Part shown: positions 28,007-37,920 of the stretch, in pieces
How positions within the stretch are numbered: the stretch's first letter is position 1
Layout: each line of letters opens with the position of its first letter
NCBI RefSeq assembly: GCF_000020585.3
Contig: NC_011138.3
Coordinates: 2,500,013-2,564,012, forward strand
Direction: 5' to 3'
DNA from: Alteromonas mediterranea DE
GTDB taxonomy: Bacteria > Pseudomonadota > Gammaproteobacteria > Enterobacterales > Alteromonadaceae
DNA length: 64,000 nt
Notes under the pieces: model-generated
Seen by the model: only the letters and a program-made list of their open reading frames with translations
The model's database searches: none
Told to the model about the DNA's origin: nothing
Translations under genes and position numbers: made by a program

Positions 28007-29065
28007 TTATTCGCTATGGTGTATGGTTTTATTGGCAATTTGCGCAAGCGGGCGCACCATTGCACCTAGCTGCATGGCTTTTTCACTTGATGCATTACCC
28101 TCGTGTGCGCGCTTTACTACACCTTGTAAAATAGCGGCTAATCGGAAAAAGCTAAAGGCAAGGTAAAACGTCCAATTATCGATAGCGTCAATACCTCTGC
28201 GCTGGCAGTAGGTATTTATGTATTCCTGTTCACTGGGAATGCCTAACTGCTTCCTATCTAGCCCTCCTAGACCAGCAGCATGCGCAATATCAGACGGAAG
28301 GCGCAGCTGCATACATTGGTATGCTAGATCGGCATACGGATGCCCTAGGGTAGATAACTCCCAATCCAAAACGGCAACAACCTTTGGCTGTTCGTTGTTA
28401 GACATATCAAACATCATATTGTCTAAACGAAAATCACCGTGAACTAAAGACACCTGCCCATCGTCTTCAGGTAAATTCGACTCGAGGTACTGAATTAAAC
28501 TTTCAATTTCTTCGATATGCTCTAATTCAGACGCTCGGTACTGCTTTGTCCAGCGACTTAGCTGACGTTCAAAGTAGCTGCCCGGTTTTCCGTAATCACG
28601 TAAACCTGCATTTTCGATATCTACACTGTGAAGCGCGGCCAGCACGCGGTTCATTTCATCGTACATAGCACCGCGAGTAGCACAAGACGCAATTTCAGGT
28701 AGCGCACTATTCCAGTAAATGTCACCTTCAACAAAGGCCATTATGTAAAACATACTTCCGATAATGCTGGTATCTTCACACAAATGGTACACTTTAGGCA
28801 CCGGCACATCAGAGCCTTGCAGAGCGTTAATAACCCGGAATTCCCGGTCTACCGCATGGGCAGATTTTAACAGTTTGCCCGGAGGTTGACGGCGTAGTAC
28901 ATATACGCCGTTATCCGTCGTTAACTTAAACGTTGGGTTTGACTGTCCGCCTGCAAACTTATCAGCACTTTCTACGTGGCCAACACTGGGGCATGCCTTA
29001 GCAAGGTATGAATTTAGCACCGCCAAATCTATTGCATGGGCGTTTTTAGTATTGTCTTGAGACAC
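28007..29065 (-). CDS. APH-fold phosphotransferase (ACAD10/11, LvaA-like)
   Basis: A 352-residue aminoglycoside-phosphotransferase-fold protein. It is not an antibiotic-resistance enzyme: the motifs LVHGDFRLDNMMFD (catalytic loop) and VAVLDWELSTLGHPYADLAYQ (metal site) belong to the group paired with acyl-CoA dehydrogenases, as in human ACAD10/11 and bacterial LvaA. In the levulinate pathway such a kinase phosphorylates 4-hydroxyacyl-CoA before conversion to 3-hydroxyacyl-CoA. Here it lies two bases downstream of an acyl-CoA dehydrogenase gene, so a joint reaction is likely but its substrate is unknown. Confidence 0.87.
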   Translation of the reverse strand: MSQDNTKNAHAIDLAVLNSYLAKACPSVGHVESADKFAGGQSNPTFKLTTDNGVYVLRRQPPGKLLKSAHAVDREFRVINALQGSDVPVPKVYHLCEDTSIIGSMFYIMAFVEGDIYWNSALPEIASCATRGAMYDEMNRVLAALHSVDIENAGLRDYGKPGSYFERQLSRWTKQYRASELEHIEEIESLIQYLESNLPEDDGQVSLVHGDFRLDNMMFDMSNNEQPKVVAVLDWELSTLGHPYADLAYQCMQLRLPSDIAHAAGLGGLDRKQLGIPSEQEYINTYCQRRGIDAIDNWTFYLAFSFFRLAAILQGVVKRAHEGNASSEKAMQLGAMVRPLAQIANKTIHHSE

Positions 29066-29067
29066 AC

Positions 29068-30303
29068 TTACTCCTTAGGCATTTTTTCAGCAATCAGGTT
29101 ACGCCCAAGCTGCATCATATGAACCTCGTCAGGGCCGTCAGCCAACTTAATTGTGCGTGCATAGGCATACATAGCAGATAACACGAAATCCTGACTGGTT
29201 CCCGCCGCACCGTGCATTTGAATCGCTTGATCAATGACTTTACACGCCATAGTAGGTGCCACTATTTTGATGGCAGCAATGATGTCTCGCGACACTTTGT
29301 TCCCATAGCGGTCCATCTTGTCTGCCGCTTTTAGCGTAAGTAACCGCGCTTGCTCAATATCACAATGCATTTGCGCAATGTTTTCTCTTATCGACTGCTG
29401 TTTAGCTAACGGCTTACCAAACGCCACGCGTTGTTCAACACGCTCACAGGCCATGTCTAATGCACGCTGGGCGCATCCAATTAAGCGCATACAGTGATGA
29501 ATTCGACCCGGGCCCAAACGGCCTTGTGCTATTTCAAAGCCTCGCCCTTCACCGAGTAATAAATTTTCAGCCGGTACGCGTACCTCTTCGAACAATACTT
29601 CAGCATGACCTACAGGCTCGTCGTAATAGCCCATTGCGGCCATTGGGCGAACAATGGTTACGCCTTTGGTATCCATAGGTACCAGAATTTGTGACTGCTG
29701 TTGGTGACGAGGCGCATCGAAGTCTGTCTTACCCATTACCACCATAATTTTGCAGTTTTCGTTCATCGCTCCGCTGGTGTACCACTTACGACCATTGATC
29801 ACGTATTCATCGCCATCGCGCTTTATCGAAGTTTCAATGTTGGTGGCATCACTCGATGCTACAGCCGGCTCAGTCATTGCGAACGCTGAGCGAATTTCGC
29901 CGTTTAACAAAGGCTCTAGCCATTGCTTTTTATGACTGTCGTTGCCGTATTTGGCTAATACTTCCATATTGCCGGTGTCAGGTGCGCTACAGTTAAATAT
30001 TTCAGCGCTGAATAGCACGCGCCCCATCTCTTCACAAAGGGGCGCGTATTCTGCGTTAGTAAGCCCTGCACCATAGGGTTTGTACTCTTCTGGTAAAAAC
30101 AAATTCCAAAGACCGGCGTCTTTGGCACGCTGTTTCAGCGTTTGCATCATTTCAGGCGTTTTCCAACGACCTTCGCCGTTGGTCGCTGAGCTATTTTCTA
30201 CGGCGTGAATATATTCCTTTTCAATTGGATACACTTCGTCTTTCATAAACGCTTTTAGCTTTTCTAAAAGTGCTTGGGTCTTTTCATTATATTCAAAGTT
30301 CAT
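29068..30303 (-). CDS. Acyl-CoA dehydrogenase (ACAD10/11-like)
   Basis: A 411-residue FAD enzyme with the complete acyl-CoA dehydrogenase fold. [20 protein letters not shown] and [11 protein letters not shown] mark the flavin region; the C-terminal domain has [20 protein letters not shown] and [13 protein letters not shown]. The [10 protein letters not shown] form and the length fit the ACAD11/LvaC-like subgroup rather than short-chain enzymes. It sits 11 bp after the histidine-phosphatase gene and 2 bp before the kinase-like gene, so all are co-transcribed. Confidence 0.93.
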   Translation of the reverse strand: MNFEYNEKTQALLEKLKAFMKDEVYPIEKEYIHAVENSSATNGEGRWKTPEMMQTLKQRAKDAGLWNLFLPEEYKPYGAGLTNAEYAPLCEEMGRVLFSAEIFNCSAPDTGNMEVLAKYGNDSHKKQWLEPLLNGEIRSAFAMTEPAVASSDATNIETSIKRDGDEYVINGRKWYTSGAMNENCKIMVVMGKTDFDAPRHQQQSQILVPMDTKGVTIVRPMAAMGYYDEPVGHAEVLFEEVRVPAENLLLGEGRGFEIAQGRLGPGRIHHCMRLIGCAQRALDMACERVEQRVAFGKPLAKQQSIRENIAQMHCDIEQARLLTLKAADKMDRYGNKVSRDIIAAIKIVAPTMACKVIDQAIQMHGAAGTSQDFVLSAMYAYARTIKLADGPDEVHMMQLGRNLIAEKMPKE

Positions 30304-30314
30304 AATTGCCCCAT

Positions 30315-31001
30315 TTAGCTGTAGGTAATGGCGTGCAACCTGTCAGTCACATCCAGGTGAGGTACGCTGTTGAAGTTATTTAAATGAACACCTCGCGCAT
30401 TAGCGAAGCATTGCGAAAAACTGGCGTTTCGTATCTGCAAGTTCATATTCACAACCGTGGCTGAATCGTAGCCAAGTATATGTTTAAGCATCATGGCAAT
30501 AGCGCCCCCAGAACTAACCACTAATACCCGTTTAGCGTCGGTACTTTTAAGGTGAGTGAGCATTGAATGCACTCTATCTTCAAACTGTCCCCAAGTTTCA
30601 TCGAGCAGATCGTGGGCAAGTTCGTCTTGCGACCACGCAATCATGGCTTTTTTGAGCAGCCGGTAATATTCGGATGGCGACGCCCCTTCCGGCACTTTCG
30701 CTTCGGGGTAACGGATTAAGTACGCTTTGGCTACGGCTTGAAAGTTAAATTCATTTAGCGCACTGTTTACCGATGCTTCGGGTAATGTGTATCGGTTTGA
30801 CGCTAGGCCAGCGGCTATGCCGTCTTTGGTTTCGTGATGGCGCACCATATCGCCAGTGAAGACTTCATCGAAATGAATATCGCGGTGTTTGAAATAATCC
30901 CCAAGCCAAATGGCTTGCTGCCCACCTAAGTCGCTAAGTTTGTCATAGTTAGCTTTACCAAATGATGCTTGACCATGGCGCACTAAGTAGATGTCTGTCA
31001 T
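30315..31001 (-). CDS. Histidine phosphatase-superfamily protein
   Basis: A 228-residue branch-1 histidine phosphatase (phosphoglycerate-mutase-like). The nucleophile motif [11 protein letters not shown] is present. The position where most members carry the second catalytic His reads [11 protein letters not shown], with Ser in its place, as in some subgroups. It is the first gene of the operon with the acyl-CoA dehydrogenase and the kinase. Removal of a phosphate from a pathway intermediate is a reasonable guess only. Confidence 0.87.
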   Translation of the reverse strand: MTDIYLVRHGQASFGKANYDKLSDLGGQQAIWLGDYFKHRDIHFDEVFTGDMVRHHETKDGIAAGLASNRYTLPEASVNSALNEFNFQAVAKAYLIRYPEAKVPEGASPSEYYRLLKKAMIAWSQDELAHDLLDETWGQFEDRVHSMLTHLKSTDAKRVLVVSSGGAIAMMLKHILGYDSATVVNMNLQIRNASFSQCFANARGVHLNNFNSVPHLDVTDRLHAITYS

Positions 31002-31335
31002 ACCACTGCCTGATGTTATTAATATGTTAACTTGCTTTCACCATACTAAGGAAAACAGCAATATAAGTTTAATTGATATTTTGAATGAGTATGCATCAGG
31101 TGAAACTATTCGCTGAAGCGAGTTGAGCATTTTTGATACGTTCAAAACAAAATTGGACATGGTGAGATCAAGTACGTGCAATTTTAGTGCTTAAGATTGT
31201 ATATTAATGCAGCATTAGTGATGTCGTATGGATGTAGACAAAGGAAAAGTGTAAGGGACTGCGCGCAATTGGACGCGACCTCGTCGTGATAAGTTTTGCT
31301 GGAAGCGCACGGCTTCCCCACTCAAAAGAAACAAA
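31002..31335. other. Divergent promoter region, acyl-CoA operon and TonB receptor
   Basis: About 330 bp without a gene. A small hairpin (GGAAGC, loop GCACG, GCTTCC at 31301-31317) lies 18 bp before the receptor ATG and could affect translation. No Fur box or clear operator was recognised. Confidence 0.4.
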
Positions 31336-33918
31336 ATGAAATCGCCTACACCTGCTCTACCTACGTTAAATAAAATCACATTTTACCTATTGGGTGCGCC
31401 TTTACTCGTGGCTATACCTATTCTGGCTTATGCAGAAGTTGATGATGTTTCTCAACCCACTACGAGCACGCTTGAGCACATTGTTGTTCATGCCCAGAAA
31501 ACACCGCAGAATTTGCAGGATGTGCCAGTGGCAGTTACTGCGTTATCTGGCAAGGATTTAGTCGAAACCGTAAGCAGAGATGTGTTTGACCTTCAAAATT
31601 ACGTGCCTGCTTTCGGCGCGTTTCAAAACCAAAGTGTAACTAACTCAGGCTTTTCTATACGAGGTATCGGTACTTCTTCACAAAACTTTGGTTTCGAGTC
31701 TTCTGTTGGACTCTATGTTGATGGCGTTTATCGCTCTCGGCAGAATGCTCTTATCAATGATGTAGTCGATATTGAATCGATAGAAGTTTTACGCGGCCCG
31801 CAGGGCACCTTGTTTGGCAAAAATACTGCTGCGGGGGCCATGACACTTACCACTACTCCCCCTTCCCATAACGATCGCGACGGTTTTGCTGAAGCTATTG
31901 TCGGGAACGATGCGCTTGTGCGCTTAAGCGCCGGCTCGTCCTTTTCACTTGTTGAAGATATTCTGGCGCTTCGCCTATCCGGCTTCACGTCGCACAGCGA
32001 CGGCTTTATTACAGACAAAGAAAGTGGAAAAACGCTTAACAACCGAAATCGCTCTGCTATCAAAGCGCAGTTGCTGTATACACCTAGTGACAGCGTTAGC
32101 GTAAAGGTAATTGCCGACTATGGCGAGTTAGACGAACGCTGCTGCGGCGCTCTTACCTACCAAAACAATATACAAGCAAACCAAGTAGAGGGTAAGTTCG
32201 GTACTGATGCGTTACTTTTACAGCCCCCCTTCGACGCCACGGTATACGGGCGCGAAGACTTTTACCGTTTCAATACGTCGTTGTCTCAAACGCCCATATC
32301 TCAAATGGAAGATAAAGGCCTATCGGTTCAAGTTGATTTCGATATTAATAAGGCGTGGCATTTAGTAAGTATAAGTGCCTATCGGGCATTTGACAGCCTA
32401 GACTCGGTAGATACTGACTTTTCTAACGCGGATTTACTTAATGCGACCAACGATGCGCAGCAACAGTCGTTCTCTCAGGAGCTAAGGCTTCACTATCGCA
32501 GTGGTGTACTTGAAGGACTCATTGGTGCCTACTATTACAGTCAAAATTTAGACCTTACTTTTGATACAACAACTCAGGCCGATTTCAGCGTGTTTTTTAA
32601 TGCGGTCGCAGGTGACTTACTCCCATTAGCAAACGCTATAGATGAACTCAGTGCGCTAACCTCTGGTCTTATTGCCCCTTCTGCTTCTCCAGCGCCACCC
32701 AACACCGCTTTTATACATAATGCAGATCAAGAGCAAGACAGTTTTGCAGTGTTTACTCAATTCGATTGGCGGTTTAGCGATATGCTAACCCTGACCTCGG
32801 GGTTACGATTTACGCAAGAAAAGAAAACAATTAAAGGCCAATTTGATGAACAAGGGCCAGGGATTGATGGCCTGGAACAAGATCCTACAAAGTGGCCGAA
32901 TATCAACATCGCTCTCCTTGGCTTGCAAGAAATTGGGGCCGCATTGGCGCAAGGGGACTTTCCTTCACAAAGTTCGCTTAACGCCATAGCCCCCTTCCAA
33001 CAAACGGGCTGGGGTTACTTCTTTTTCGGCTCAGCTGCCGTAATGCCCCGCCCAGATTTGAATGAAAGCATAGAAGATGACCAGCTCACAGGTACAGTAA
33101 AGCTAGCTTACCACCCTCAAGACAACACCTTAGCGTATGCAAGCTTCGCCACTGGCTATAAAGCGGGAGGGACTAACACAGATAGAATTCTTCCGGGCCT
33201 AAGCCCGCTATTTAACGCAGAAAAATCTCGAAGCACTGAAGTCGGTATAAAACACGACTTTGAGGACGTCGGCCTTAGGGTAAATGCGGCGGCGCACTAC
33301 ACAAAAATTCAAGATTTTCAGGCAACCACGTTTACTGGCACCGGGTTTAACTTGCAAAACGCGGGAGATATCGCGGTTAGAGGTATTGAGCTAGAAGCAA
33401 CGTGGCTAATCACATCAAACACAGAATTACACGCTAACGCATCGCGCACGCTTGCTAATTTTGACGAGTTTAAACAAGGCACGTGTTGGGTGGCTTACAC
33501 CTGGCATACCGGCATCGACGACCCGGGCCGGGTTAATCCTGGCGATCCGTTTTGTGCAAGAGACGGCGATCGCGTGGGGTTCGAGCCGCAAAATTCTCTA
33601 TCACTGATGCTTAACCACCATTTTGCGCTTGGTAATTACCCGCTTACCGCCAGTATTGACTATCAATACACAGGTGATGTTTTTCTTGATGATGCCAACG
33701 ACCCTTACAAATACTCAGGCGCATTTTCGCAGTTTAATGCAAGATTACGCGTGAAGATTACTCAATGGGACAGCGAAATCATAGCGTGGTCGCGCAACCT
33801 ATTCGATGAACAGTACGTTGCGCGAAGCGGTTTCGACGTGCCGGTACAAACCGGCAAAATCATGGCCTATCCCGGCGCACCAAGAAGCTTTGGCGTGACT
33901 TTCAGAAAGACGTTTTAA
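31336..33918 (+). CDS. TonB-dependent outer-membrane receptor
   Basis: An 860-residue outer-membrane transporter. A signal sequence (about residues 1-33, ending ILAYA) is followed by a TonB-box-like EHIVVHAQK, the plug domain (NLQDVPVAVTALSG, IEVLRGPQGTLFGKNTAAGAMTLTT) and a 22-strand barrel ending in aromatic F (FRKTF). It resembles FyuA/FecA-like receptors common in sphingomonads and Alteromonas. The substrate is not evident. Divergence from the acyl-CoA operon suggests it may import a hydrophobic substrate for that pathway. It overlaps the convergent xdhC end by four bases. Confidence 0.92.
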   Translation: MKSPTPALPTLNKITFYLLGAPLLVAIPILAYAEVDDVSQPTTSTLEHIVVHAQKTPQNLQDVPVAVTALSGKDLVETVSRDVFDLQNYVPAFGAFQNQSVTNSGFSIRGIGTSSQNFGFESSVGLYVDGVYRSRQNALINDVVDIESIEVLRGPQGTLFGKNTAAGAMTLTTTPPSHNDRDGFAEAIVGNDALVRLSAGSSFSLVEDILALRLSGFTSHSDGFITDKESGKTLNNRNRSAIKAQLLYTPSDSVSVKVIADYGELDERCCGALTYQNNIQANQVEGKFGTDALLLQPPFDATVYGREDFYRFNTSLSQTPISQMEDKGLSVQVDFDINKAWHLVSISAYRAFDSLDSVDTDFSNADLLNATNDAQQQSFSQELRLHYRSGVLEGLIGAYYYSQNLDLTFDTTTQADFSVFFNAVAGDLLPLANAIDELSALTSGLIAPSASPAPPNTAFIHNADQEQDSFAVFTQFDWRFSDMLTLTSGLRFTQEKKTIKGQFDEQGPGIDGLEQDPTKWPNINIALLGLQEIGAALAQGDFPSQSSLNAIAPFQQTGWGYFFFGSAAVMPRPDLNESIEDDQLTGTVKLAYHPQDNTLAYASFATGYKAGGTNTDRILPGLSPLFNAEKSRSTEVGIKHDFEDVGLRVNAAAHYTKIQDFQATTFTGTGFNLQNAGDIAVRGIELEATWLITSNTELHANASRTLANFDEFKQGTCWVAYTWHTGIDDPGRVNPGDPFCARDGDRVGFEPQNSLSLMLNHHFALGNYPLTASIDYQYTGDVFLDDANDPYKYSGAFSQFNARLRVKITQWDSEIIAWSRNLFDEQYVARSGFDVPVQTGKIMAYPGAPRSFGVTFRKTF

Positions 33919-34907
33919 CGCTTTAAATTCGTAGGTTTCGTGTGAAAAACAGCGTGGCACTGTGCTATCACAGACAAGGCAATGTGCTCAGGCAGTTCGC
34001 CACCAATATCGAAGCCCGCGGGACTGGCGAAGTACTGGCTAAAGTCGGTGTCTTGAATGCCCGCTAAATCCATAATTTCTTGCTTGCGATGAAGGGGCCC
34101 TAACATGGCCGTATAGGTTAACGCGCGTTTACTCAGTACTTGCAAGGCTTTGGCGTCTATTTCACGGTGGTGCGACATCAGCACGGCAGCTTGAATGTTA
34201 TGCTCGCTTAAGTGTAAGCGCAAACCTTCAACAGATGGGTCTTCTATTAAATAATTAACCTCGGGGAAATGCTCAATTCTGGCTTGGGCGGGCCTTGGGT
34301 CCCAAAGGCTTACCAAATACCCTTGAAGGCTGGCAAGGCGCGTCATAAAGGTAGCGTCATAGCCCCCACCAATAACAAGCAGGTGAATAGGCGGAAGCAT
34401 TAGTACCGATAAAGTACGCATTCCCTTGATGGTTTCAAGCGATGCCTTCCTTGGTTTAGCATTCGAATACTCTACTGCCTCGCACACGCCTCGCGTGCCG
34501 TCTACCGTACAGGCCCACTCGCACGCATCGCCATTTGTTAGCGTTTTACTGACCGCATCAAGAGAAAGGTACTGATTGTCTTGGTTAACCGGTACAAGCG
34601 ATAGGTGCACCACGCCACCACAACCTACGCCCAATTTAAAGGCGATATCTTCTTCATCTTCATCATCGTAAACCGCCGTGCGACTCACACCATCAGTCAT
34701 TACCCGCTGCGCTTTTTTAACAATGTCACTTTCTAAACACCCACCACTTAAAATACCAAGTTGATGGCCCGCATCGCTGAAAAGCATCATGGCGCCCGCT
34801 TTTCGATAGCAAGACCCCTCAGTCTTAAAAATGAAACCAAGCACCCACTTGTGCTTATCTTTTAGCGGTAGCCACTGCGACAGCAGATGATTAACGTGAT
34901 TGCTCAT
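33915..34907 (-). CDS. XdhC-family molybdenum-cofactor maturation protein
   Basis: A 330-residue XdhC/CoxI-family protein. The N-terminal domain has GFIFKTEGSCYRKAGAMM and GILSGGCLESDIVKKA; the C-terminal Rossmann domain has LLVIGGGYDATFMTRLA. XdhC binds Moco and inserts its sulfurated form into xanthine dehydrogenase-type enzymes. No hydroxylase gene is in the window, so its target is elsewhere. It lies 30 bp after a DsbA-like gene on the same strand. Confidence 0.88.
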   Translation of the reverse strand: MSNHVNHLLSQWLPLKDKHKWVLGFIFKTEGSCYRKAGAMMLFSDAGHQLGILSGGCLESDIVKKAQRVMTDGVSRTAVYDDEDEEDIAFKLGVGCGGVVHLSLVPVNQDNQYLSLDAVSKTLTNGDACEWACTVDGTRGVCEAVEYSNAKPRKASLETIKGMRTLSVLMLPPIHLLVIGGGYDATFMTRLASLQGYLVSLWDPRPAQARIEHFPEVNYLIEDPSVEGLRLHLSEHNIQAAVLMSHHREIDAKALQVLSKRALTYTAMLGPLHRKQEIMDLAGIQDTDFSQYFASPAGFDIGGELPEHIALSVIAQCHAVFHTKPTNLKR

Positions 34908-34937
34908 AATTACCCTAGCGCTTGTTTAAACTGCTTA

Positions 34938-35573
34938 TTACTGCGATGCTGCTTCTTTGATAAATGACGCAAGTGTGGCTGGCTCTTGTGCCCCCGCTAC
35001 GCCCTGATTGCCAATCACAAAGGTAGGAACACTTTGAATTCCTCGCTGCATCCACAGTGTTTCTTCTTCACGCACAACAGACGCGTATTTACCGCTTTCT
35101 AGCACTTCGCTGGCCTGTGACTTATCAAGCCCTGCCCCTGCGGCAAGCTTTACTAGCACGGCATTATCATTTATGTCTTTGCCATCGGTAAAATAAGCGC
35201 TAAACAAACTTAGCTTCATCTGTTCTTCAAGCCCCTTCTCGGCTGCAAAGTGAATAAGTTGATGGGCTTTAAAGGTATTTTGCATGCGAGAGTCGTCGTC
35301 GAAATTAAACGCAAAGCCCACGTCTTTGCCTGCTTCTACAAGACGTGCTCTATTCTGCGCGCTTTGTTCTGCACCAATGCCATATTTCTCCATTATATGC
35401 TCACGTAAGTTCTGTCCTTCTTCAGGCATGTTTGGGTTTAGCTCGAAGGGGTGAAACTTAATGTCGACTTCAATATCGTCAAGCGTTTTAATGGCTTCTT
35501 GTAAACGCTGGTACCCTACGATACACCACGGACAAACCACATCGGACACCATATTTACGGTCACTTTCTGCAT
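34938..35573 (-). CDS. FrnE-like DsbA-family oxidoreductase
   Basis: A 211-residue thioredoxin-fold protein with the active site VVCPWCIVGYQRL near residues 13-24 and no signal peptide, so it acts in the cytoplasm. The long helical insertion and the closing SVPTFVIGNQGVAGAQ are typical of FrnE/2-hydroxychromene-isomerase-like DsbA proteins. Such proteins are linked to oxidative stress or polyketide chemistry; the role here is unknown. It probably shares a transcript with the xdhC-type gene. Confidence 0.87.
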   Translation of the reverse strand: MQKVTVNMVSDVVCPWCIVGYQRLQEAIKTLDDIEVDIKFHPFELNPNMPEEGQNLREHIMEKYGIGAEQSAQNRARLVEAGKDVGFAFNFDDDSRMQNTFKAHQLIHFAAEKGLEEQMKLSLFSAYFTDGKDINDNAVLVKLAAGAGLDKSQASEVLESGKYASVVREEETLWMQRGIQSVPTFVIGNQGVAGAQEPATLASFIKEAASQ

Positions 35574-35709
35574 ATTTGCTCTCTTTTATTGAAATCGTTA
35601 TTACTTAGTTAAGGTTAGTAACTAGATAAGGTTGGTAACAAAATGAGGTTACTAAAAGAAACTTCAACCCCAAGGGATGCTTTATTTAGAGCTGCCGTAG
35701 AAAAATAAA

Positions 35710-36412
35710 TTATCGTTTTAATCGCTCTAGCGCATGCTGTGCCCACAGTTGATATCCCTCTGCAGACGGGTGAAAGCCGTCTTCTGCCATTAGCCCACTT
35801 TGCTGAACACCTTGAACCGAACCCGTTACCTTAAGCGCTGGTACATAAAGCACTTCAGTGTTAGCCCAATTTACAACACACTGCTCAAGCACTTGATTTA
35901 GCAGAAGCGCCCTTAACCCAAGTAGCGCCCGCAAAGGCTGGGGTAGTGCGGGAAAACTGTGGATTGGTGGCAGCGCGGTAAACACGATTCGTTGGCAGTC
36001 GAATTTTTGGGTTAAGAGCTTATGCACAATTTCTATATTTTTTCGCCAGCGGGCTATCGAAACAAACTTAGTGACATCGTTTACACCAATAGAAACCAAT
36101 GCTGATGCGAAGCTTTCAGCAGGTAGTCCATGTAGAAGCGCTATCACATCTTCACTTTTATAACCCGTTTTGGCATGTAGCGATACGTGGGTGGGGCTAT
36201 GCTTAGACAAGCCAGCATACAGCAGCCCTGATAGCGCACGGTGCTGTGTATCAGCCCCAACGCCCGCGGCCGCTGAGTCGCCCACAACTAAAACACGATT
36301 TGATGTTGCCTTAATGTTTTTAAAAGCGGCAAATACCCGCTCCCCCCTAGGCTCAGGCAGCACTTGCGTTTTTTTTGCGAACCCAAAGCCCCTGTACCAG
36401 AATTAAGGGCAT
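35710..36412 (-). pseudogene. SGNH/GDSL hydrolase with a frameshift at an A8 run
   Basis: The main frame (35710-36363) encodes a complete SGNH lipase/esterase core: VLVVGDSAAAGVGAD (nucleophile Ser), SIGVNDVTKF (Gly/Asn) and DGFHPSAEGYQLWA (Asp/His). It begins VLPEPRGER with only a GTG as start. The family's usual membrane-anchor N-terminus is present one frame away: ATG at 36412 gives MPLILVQGLWVRKK and then leaves the frame at eight consecutive A on the coding strand (36369-36376). Seven A would join both parts as RKKTQVLPEP. This is a mutation, a length-variable tract, transcriptional slippage or a sequencing error. Confidence 0.75.
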
Positions 36413-36446
36413 AAGCAAAACTGTAACTATATTTAACGCAAAAACC

Positions 36447-36460
36447 TTGAAGTAGATCAA
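36447..36460 (+). promoter_or_regulatory. FNR-type site in the hemN promoter
   Basis: TTGAAGTAGATCAA keeps both FNR half sites (TTGA-N6-TCAA; consensus TTGAT-N4-ATCAA). A TATGCT -10 candidate lies at 36483-36488, so the site centre would be about 41.5 bp before the predicted start of transcription, the classical activating position. Oxygen control suits an anaerobic coproporphyrinogen enzyme. Confidence 0.7.
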
Positions 36461-36543
36461 AACAAGCCCCTGCCTTATTCATTATGCTAAATCTATATTG
36501 GTGAATAACCACCAAGATGGTTCAACATAAGTGTAGATAAAAA

Positions 36544-37920
36544 ATGAACACCATTGCTATAAAACAACTTCGCGATAATTCCACTATAACCAAATATGCG
36601 CAACATGCACCTCGTTATACCTCGTACCCTACTGCACTTAAGTTCGAATCGCTAAAAGAAGATTTATCCCCTCACGCGCTAACCGTGTCTAAAGCGAAAG
36701 CCGTGAGTTTGTATGTGCACATTCCTTTTTGTAAAACGCTTTGCTATTACTGCGGCTGCAACAAACTTGTGACTCGGCACAACGAAAAGGCAGACGACTA
36801 TTTAGACTACTTAGAAAAAGAGATAGTTTCTAAGCGTTATTTAGCAGACGATAAGCCTGTAGTTTCGCTGCATTTAGGCGGTGGGTCGCCCAGTTTTTTA
36901 AATAAAGTTCAGCACACTTTTTTAATGTACCTTTTGAAAAAACATTTCACGTTTGAAGTAGGCGCTGAATTATCTATTGAATTAGACCCAAGAAACGTTG
37001 ATAAAACCTATTTACAAAATCTGAGGGGCTTGGGCTATACCCGTATCAGCTTTGGCCTTCAAGACACTGACTACAACGTGCAAAAAACAATAAACCGTGT
37101 TCAAAGTACTTCGCATATCGCAGATTTAGTGTCCGAAGCCCGTACTTTAGGTTTCGAATCGGTGAATTTGGATTTAATTTACGGCCTGCCTAACCAATCA
37201 GAAGAGACTTTTGCATCTACCATAGCTGCAACTAAAGCAATGATGCCAGACCGTATCTCGCTCTTTAGCTACGCTCATCTGCCAGAGCGCTTTGCCGCAC
37301 AGCGAAAGTTTGCGCCAGGAACTCTTCCTAGTAGCGAAGAGAAAGCAGCCTTGTACAACCTTGCTGTAAATGGCTTTAAAAGAGTGGGGTATGAAATGAT
37401 TGGGCTGGATCATTTTGCGTTACGCAGCGATTCACTCGCCATCGCTAAGCACAAAGGTAAGCTTCACCGAAACTTCCAAGGCTATACTTTGCGCGGAGAT
37501 ACCGACCTAATTGGCGTCGGCGTGTCTGCTATTAGCACAATAGGTAATGCTTTTACTCAAAACGCCAAAGATTTGAAAGAGTACTATAAACGTATAGACA
37601 GACAATTACCCTCAGCCAAAGTTGGGCTTTCGTTAACACCAGACGACCTCGTTCGTCGTGATGTAATATCAAGCTTGATGTGCAACCTGTCTGTAGATAA
37701 ACAGAGTATTTCCAGCAAGCATCATATTATTTTTGACGAGTACTTTTCAGAAGCATTAAGTAATTTAGAGCGTCTTGCAGACGATGGAATCATTGAAATT
37801 TCGGCGCACCACATACGGGTACCAGAACATGCTCGGATATTTATTAGAGCGGTATGTGCCCGTTTTGATGCCTACCTAAATGCGACTGAAACGCTTAGTA
37901 ATTACTCTAAGGCAATTTAA
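36544..37920 (+). CDS. hemN: Oxygen-independent coproporphyrinogen III dehydrogenase
   Basis: A 458-residue cytoplasmic radical-SAM enzyme that decarboxylates coproporphyrinogen III to protoporphyrinogen IX without oxygen. The N-terminal segment KYAQHAPRYTSYPTALKF and the 4Fe-4S motif PFCKTLCYYCGCNK (Cys63, 67, 70, plus Cys72) identify true HemN, not HemW. Its length equals E. coli HemN. An FNR-type site precedes it. Its last bases overlap the convergent modC by 14 bp. Confidence 0.96.
   Translation: MNTIAIKQLRDNSTITKYAQHAPRYTSYPTALKFESLKEDLSPHALTVSKAKAVSLYVHIPFCKTLCYYCGCNKLVTRHNEKADDYLDYLEKEIVSKRYLADDKPVVSLHLGGGSPSFLNKVQHTFLMYLLKKHFTFEVGAELSIELDPRNVDKTYLQNLRGLGYTRISFGLQDTDYNVQKTINRVQSTSHIADLVSEARTLGFESVNLDLIYGLPNQSEETFASTIAATKAMMPDRISLFSYAHLPERFAAQRKFAPGTLPSSEEKAALYNLAVNGFKRVGYEMIGLDHFALRSDSLAIAKHKGKLHRNFQGYTLRGDTDLIGVGVSAISTIGNAFTQNAKDLKEYYKRIDRQLPSAKVGLSLTPDDLVRRDVISSLMCNLSVDKQSISSKHHIIFDEYFSEALSNLERLADDGIIEISAHHIRVPEHARIFIRAVCARFDAYLNATETLSNYSKAI

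Noticed and set aside
28007..29065. Antibiotic-resistance phosphotransferase
   Set aside because: The APH fold is present, but the motifs and the acyl-CoA dehydrogenase neighbour place it in the ACAD10/LvaA group.
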